Assembly: GCA_034435615.1 (NCBI GenBank) | Contig: DAOTWZ010000037.1 | Location: 1 to 50,224 of the forward strand | DNA length: 50,224 nt | Direction of reading: 5' to 3' | DNA from: H17-190 sp034435615 | GTDB taxonomy: Bacteria > Chloroflexota > Dehalococcoidia > SM23-28-2 > HRBIN24 | Shown here: positions 47,092-50,224 of the stretch, one piece after another | Layout of the letters: the number at the start of each line of letters is the position of its first letter | Position numbering within the stretch: position 1 is the first letter of the stretch | Made by a program: the position numbers and the translations under genes | The notes under the pieces: generated by a model | What the model saw: the letters and a program-made list of their open reading frames with translations, nothing else | Told to the model about the DNA's origin: nothing | Database searches by the model: none

Positions 47092-47315
47092 ATGGCCGTG
47101 ACTGACCCAGAGCGTATCTACCTGGCAGCTCGCTCCATCGCCCGAGACCCCCGTCACCCCGCTCCAGTAACACCTTGGGTAACGATTCCCAGACACCAGT
47201 AATGTTCGTCTTCACCCCCTCTGCAGGGAGCGAAGCGGGGAGCGGGCTGGCGACGGGGTGACGGCGCGGTCCCGCACCGGCGCACCTGCGGTGGCCGGCA
47301 CCCCCGCTCGCCCGA

Positions 47316-47344
47316 GCTTCATACCAGCTTCATTTCTCCTTAAT
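47316..47344 (+). promoter_or_regulatory. Three 7-bp direct repeats with 4-bp spacers (OmpR/PhoB-type box)
   Basis: GCTTCAT - ACCA - GCTTCAT - TTCT - CCTTAAT, an 11-base period. The first two units are identical. This 7-4-7 layout is how winged-helix response regulators of the PhoB/OmpR family bind tandemly. No obvious downstream promoter or gene is seen on either strand within 100 bases. Confidence 0.4.
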
Positions 47345-47680
47345 GTTTTCAGGCGAGGAGGCTGGGCATCCTAATAGCGGCAACTCCATCTCCGCCGGTA
47401 GAGTTATGAAATCGTTGCCCGAAAGAGCAGTCCGGCCCGGCCCTTGGCCCTCTGCCAGGGCGCGCCCGGCGTCTGGCCTGGTCTACTGTCCGTCAAGAGC
47501 AAGGCCAGCTCGAACGATGCCAGCAGGGACGGTCAAGTGATGGGCGGTGGCGAACAGCTTTTCCCGCTCCAAACTGACAGCCGGCCCGAGTTGATTCGAC
47601 GTGCCGAACGGAGCGAGAGCGGTGAGCCGGGCTCAGAGGAGCGCAGGACCACCGAATCGGGCGCTCCCGCGCGTGGCTAT

Positions 47681-47728
47681 GCGGCGCCGGGGGCGTATGG
47701 CATATGTGTGGCTCGCCCCCGGCGCCGC
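47681..47728 (-). terminator. Large inverted repeat after the surface-protein gene
   Basis: A perfect 15-bp stem, GCGGCGCCGGGGGCG (47681-47695) and its complement (47714-47728), with an 18-base loop. It begins five bases beyond the surface-protein stop. No U-tract follows, so termination would not be of the classic intrinsic type. Confidence 0.5.
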
Positions 47729-47733
47729 CCGTC

Positions 47734-49852
47734 TCAGACGCCCCGACGCCGCCGCCTCACGCCCAGAATGGCCACCGCCAGGCCCAGCCCTGCCAGGCCC
47801 AGCCCCGCCCACAGGGGGAGACTACCCACTCCTTCGGCTCCGTCGCCTGCCCCCGTCCGCGGCAGACTCCTCGCTGGCGGTGGACTTCCTGCTGGCGGCT
47901 GCGGGCTCCCCACCACTATCGGGTCCCTTATGGTCCCCTCCGTCGGGTCCCCATCGACGGCCGAGTTGTCCTCGATAGTGAAGCAGAGACGGCGTGCCCC
48001 CGTGTCCAGGGTCACATCGCTGATGCCCTCCACCTCGTCGGTGGGGTAGAGCTGACGCCATTCGCTCCCCATCACCTTGTAGATCAACGGGCTCTCCGGC
48101 AGCGCAGAAAACTGGAGGCACACCCCGATGGGCGGCTCATTAGCCATGGCCAGGGTGAACTCCACGGCCACGCTGAACGTGGTGAGAGGGGGACCGCCCG
48201 GCGGGATGGGCACCGTCCTGTAGCTCGCCACGAAGGCCCCTGAGGCTTCCACCGTCACCTCGGGCGTCGGCGGAGGCGCCAGCTCGTAGGCGCCCATGTC
48301 GCATAGCAGCACCCCGTCCCCGTTGCCGTCCATGGGACGCGGGAAACTTCGCTGGTCGATGTCCACCGAGTTCCCGTTGAGATCGTTGCACTGCTCGGCG
48401 GGCACGGCATCGATGGCCGGGCTGCCCGCCCCCAGGGCGTGGGTCTCCGTCAGCCCGTCGTTGAGGCCCAGCGGCGCCAGGCGCGGGTCCTGCCCCGTCA
48501 CATCACTTGTGGCATCGCCCCCAATGACACAACCGCTTTCTGCCTCGATGAGGTTGTAGCCGGAGGAAGTGATGGGGCCCGAACAGTCCGGCCCCGTCGG
48601 CGCCTCGTTGTCGGCCAGGATGGAGCCCCGCAGCTCCACGGTCCCTGCCTCCGCGCCGGGGTTGTCGATGCCGCCGCCCTGGCTCGCAGCGGTATTGGCA
48701 GCGATGGTCACGAAGGACGCCTTCACCTGGTAAGCGCGGTCATTGTCGTCGTCGAAGCCGATGCCGCCGCCCGTCCCTGCGCTGTTGCCAGAGATGGTGA
48801 CATCCGTCAGCTCGGCGAGCCGGTTCTCGGTCGCCCCGGCAAACAGGAACAGGCCACCGCCGACCCCGAGCTCACCTGAGCTGTTGCCGCTGATGGTGCT
48901 ACGCGAGACGTGCAGTAGGCTCGATCGGCTGCTGATCCCTCCGCCGGCCTCCTGGCCCACGTTCTCCCTAACGGTGGTCATGTCCATAAGGACCCAGCTG
49001 CCAAGCACCTCGATGCCGCCGCCGGAGCCGTCCGCATGGTTGTCCTCGATGACACTGCCAAATATGGACATGGTTGTGCCGTCCCCAGCGATGCCGCCGC
49101 CGGAACTGGCGCGATTGCCGCTCACCGTCGTCTGATTAAGTAAGACTTGGGAACGGTCGAAGTTGGGCTCAGGGGTGGTCGCCAAGAGGCCGCCCCCCGA
49201 CGTCGAGCTGCGGTTGGCGGAGAAGGACGACACCGAACAGCCGCAGCGGGCCGTAAGTGTTCGTGATCCGTATGCCGCCCCCGCCCTCATCGGCAGGGCT
49301 GAAACCGTGGCGGACGGTGAGGCCAACGATATCTGCGTATATGAAGGCTCTCGTCAGATCAAAGACCCGGTCCCGCACCCCTCTGCCGCTGGGGCAGGGC
49401 TCCTCTATTTGAGAGACCTCGCAGGCCTGGATGATGGTCTTCTCAGGCCCGTTGCCGCGGATGACTACGCCGCCGGCTATGTCCAAATCGCCGGTCGCGT
49501 TATCGTCCTCCCCGGCACCGTCGAGTCTGAGGGTGATGGGCGTCCCGTCCAAACTTTCGTCGAACACGATGACGTCGGTCTGGATCACGGAGCCTGCCGG
49601 GCACTGGTCGATCTCTAAGTTGTTATTGGCCGCCTGAAGCGCCTCCCGCAGGGAGCAATCGTTATCGGCCCTCAGTTCATCTTCGGCCGTGTTGACGGTG
49701 ATGGTAGTGCCCTCTGCCCTCAGGGGCGCGCCCCCGGGCAGGAACAGAAAGACGGCCGCCGCCACGGCAACAGCCGCCATCACACCCCGCACCGCCCAGC
49801 CCCGTCCCCCGCCCCTCCCTCCCGACCACCGGGGAAGGAGACGTCCTGTCAT
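47734..49852 (-). pseudogene. CSLREA / beta-helix surface protein with LPRTG anchor, broken by one frameshift
   Basis: Two overlapping leftward frames make one protein of about 705 residues if a single extra base near 49216-49222 (run GTCGTCCTTCTCC) is ignored. Order: signal peptide after ATG 49852 (AAGGAGG upstream), a CSLREALQAANNN domain, then a right-handed beta-helix with repeating SGGGI and TISGNSA units, a choice-of-anchor-like end (SPAIDAVPAEQC, CDMGAYEL), a beta-sandwich-like segment and the sorting signal SLPRTG with membrane helix and RRRRRG tail. It would be a sortase-linked surface protein. The break is either a true mutation, a sequencing error, or slippage control. Confidence 0.75.
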
Positions 49853-49952
49853 ATCGTTCCTCCTTGTGTCCACAGCCACGATGGCAGCCAGCCTAGGCCG
49901 GGCGGCGCTCCCGCCTCGCTGCCAGCGCGGTGGTGCCACCGTTAATAGGGCT

Positions 49953-49982
49953 ACTATAAAGAGAGTGAGAGCCCCTTGTCAA
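49953..49982 (-). promoter_or_regulatory. Promoter of the surface-protein gene
   Basis: The minus strand reads TTGACA (49977-49982), 18 bases, TATAGT (49953-49958). Leader to ATG 49852 is about 95 bases. Confidence 0.65.
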
Positions 49983-50006
49983 CAAACTGGGGGCCTGTCT
50001 TGCAAA

Positions 50007-50224
50007 TCACGACCTGCAGCGGGCGGGTGCAGGGCTGAGGGGCCAGGGTCGTAGCGGGTGCATTAACAGGCGCAGCGGCAGGCGTAGGTTGTAGGCACGG
50101 CCTCCAGGTAGGCTCGCTTCTGGGCCATCTCGGGCAGCACCTCCGGCAGGTAGCCGCCCCACAGCCTCGTCTTCACCGCCCCGAAGACGCCCTCCACCAC
50201 CCCCCGCAACCGGTAGAGGGAGGG
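50007..50224 (-). pseudogene. Transposase C-terminal remnant, frameshifted, cut by window edge
   Basis: Reading leftward from the window edge, the frame gives SLYRLRGVVEGVFGAVKTR, then GGYLPEVLPEMAQKRAYLEAV, the pattern of DDE transposase C-termini, and then PTTYACRCAC and a stop at 50063. Shifting by one base at about 50095 gives AYNLRLPLRLLMHPLRP and a later stop at 50007, which is the expected continuation. A one-base deletion in the GAGGCCGTG region therefore disrupts it. The remainder lies beyond the window. No terminal inverted repeat could be identified on the visible side. Confidence 0.55.

Larger units (their letters stand above)
46974..47733. other. Gene-poor region (760 bases)
   Basis: No convincing protein-coding gene. 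Open frames exist (for instance 36 codons from ATG 47092), but none has a ribosome binding site and family likeness together. It holds a 12-bp tandem repeat with a TTGACA (47063), a three-repeat box at 47316-47344, and a large inverted repeat at its right end. Composition is less GC-skewed than neighbouring genes. It separates the housekeeping block from the surface-protein and transposase relics. Confidence 0.6.

Noticed and set aside
47092..47202. 36-codon ORF after the tandem repeat
   Set aside because: No ribosome binding site, no likeness to any family I know, and too short to stand on its own; noted only in the gap description.
47343..47540. 65-codon ORF directly after the three-repeat box
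   Set aside because: Starts at the edge of the box with no ribosome binding site; sequence after residue 30 is Pro/Arg/Ala shadow-like.
1..50224. CRISPR array or intact insertion sequence
   Set aside because: No regularly spaced repeats of 20-40 bases and no complete transposase with terminal repeats were seen; only the edge remnant is transposase-like.

Overview
The window is GC-rich bacterial chromosome, densely packed with genes on both strands and with short gaps. No gene gives a taxonomic name outright. A Chloroflexota-like bacterium, perhaps of the Dehalococcoidia/SAR202 kind, is my best inference. It rests on the gene repertoire (B12-dependent methylmalonyl-CoA mutase with a separate small subunit, cyclase-family hydrolase, thiolase plus DUF35 pairs, a stand-alone DUF2344 protein, an mS38/bS22-like ribosomal miniprotein, an LPxTG surface protein) and on base composition, not on any marker search. 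Promoters look like ordinary sigma-70 types (TTGACA/TATAAT), and many starts have a clear AGGAGG.

Layout. 1-6.5 kb: the end of an acyl-CoA dehydrogenase with a textbook terminator, an MFS exporter and an amidase, a HIT protein, a tight cassette of four very small ORFs that looks phage-derived, a class II aldolase, and a small metallopeptidase. 6.6-14.2 kb: a lipoprotein-type class B penicillin-binding protein, a second MFS protein, a CaiB/BaiF remnant, and a leftward operon folE - FemAB-like acetyltransferase - GT4 glycosyltransferase - SDR. 14.3-19.9 kb: one long leftward operon rpsF-ssb-rpsR-PpiC-hom-coiled coil-thrC behind a near-consensus promoter. 20-23 kb: an EAL-domain protein, an OsmC-family gene with an in-frame TGA exactly at its catalytic cysteine (candidate selenoprotein), a Tat-exported cyclase-family protein, and tRNA-Val(UAC). 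23.1-27.7 kb: the methylmalonyl-CoA module (large mutase subunit, DinB-like protein, epimerase fused to a second VOC domain, small B12 subunit, MeaB). 27.8-35.1 kb: a CNNM/CBS protein, DUF2344, an RpiB-like isomerase, a His-rich anchored protein, a GPH-type transporter, a PlsC-like acyltransferase, a cytidylate-kinase-like protein, and a RimI-like acetyltransferase. 35.2-41.4 kb: a heterodimeric ABC exporter, an FAD-linked oxidase, and ruvB. 41.4-47 kb: proB and proA separated by an unusual thiolase/DUF35 pair, a 31-residue ribosomal miniprotein and a DUF2007 protein. 47-50.2 kb: the least ordinary part, with a 760-base gene-poor stretch, a frameshifted CSLREA/beta-helix protein ending in an LPRTG sorting signal, and a broken transposase running off the edge.

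Together the genes suggest an aerobic or microaerobic heterotroph that oxidises acyl-CoAs and propionate-type intermediates through methylmalonyl-CoA, makes its own threonine and proline, and has a Gram-positive-like surface with sortase-type anchoring. The observation most worth testing is the putative selenocysteine OsmC protein at 20859-21350, which a standard gene caller would split into two unrelated ORFs.
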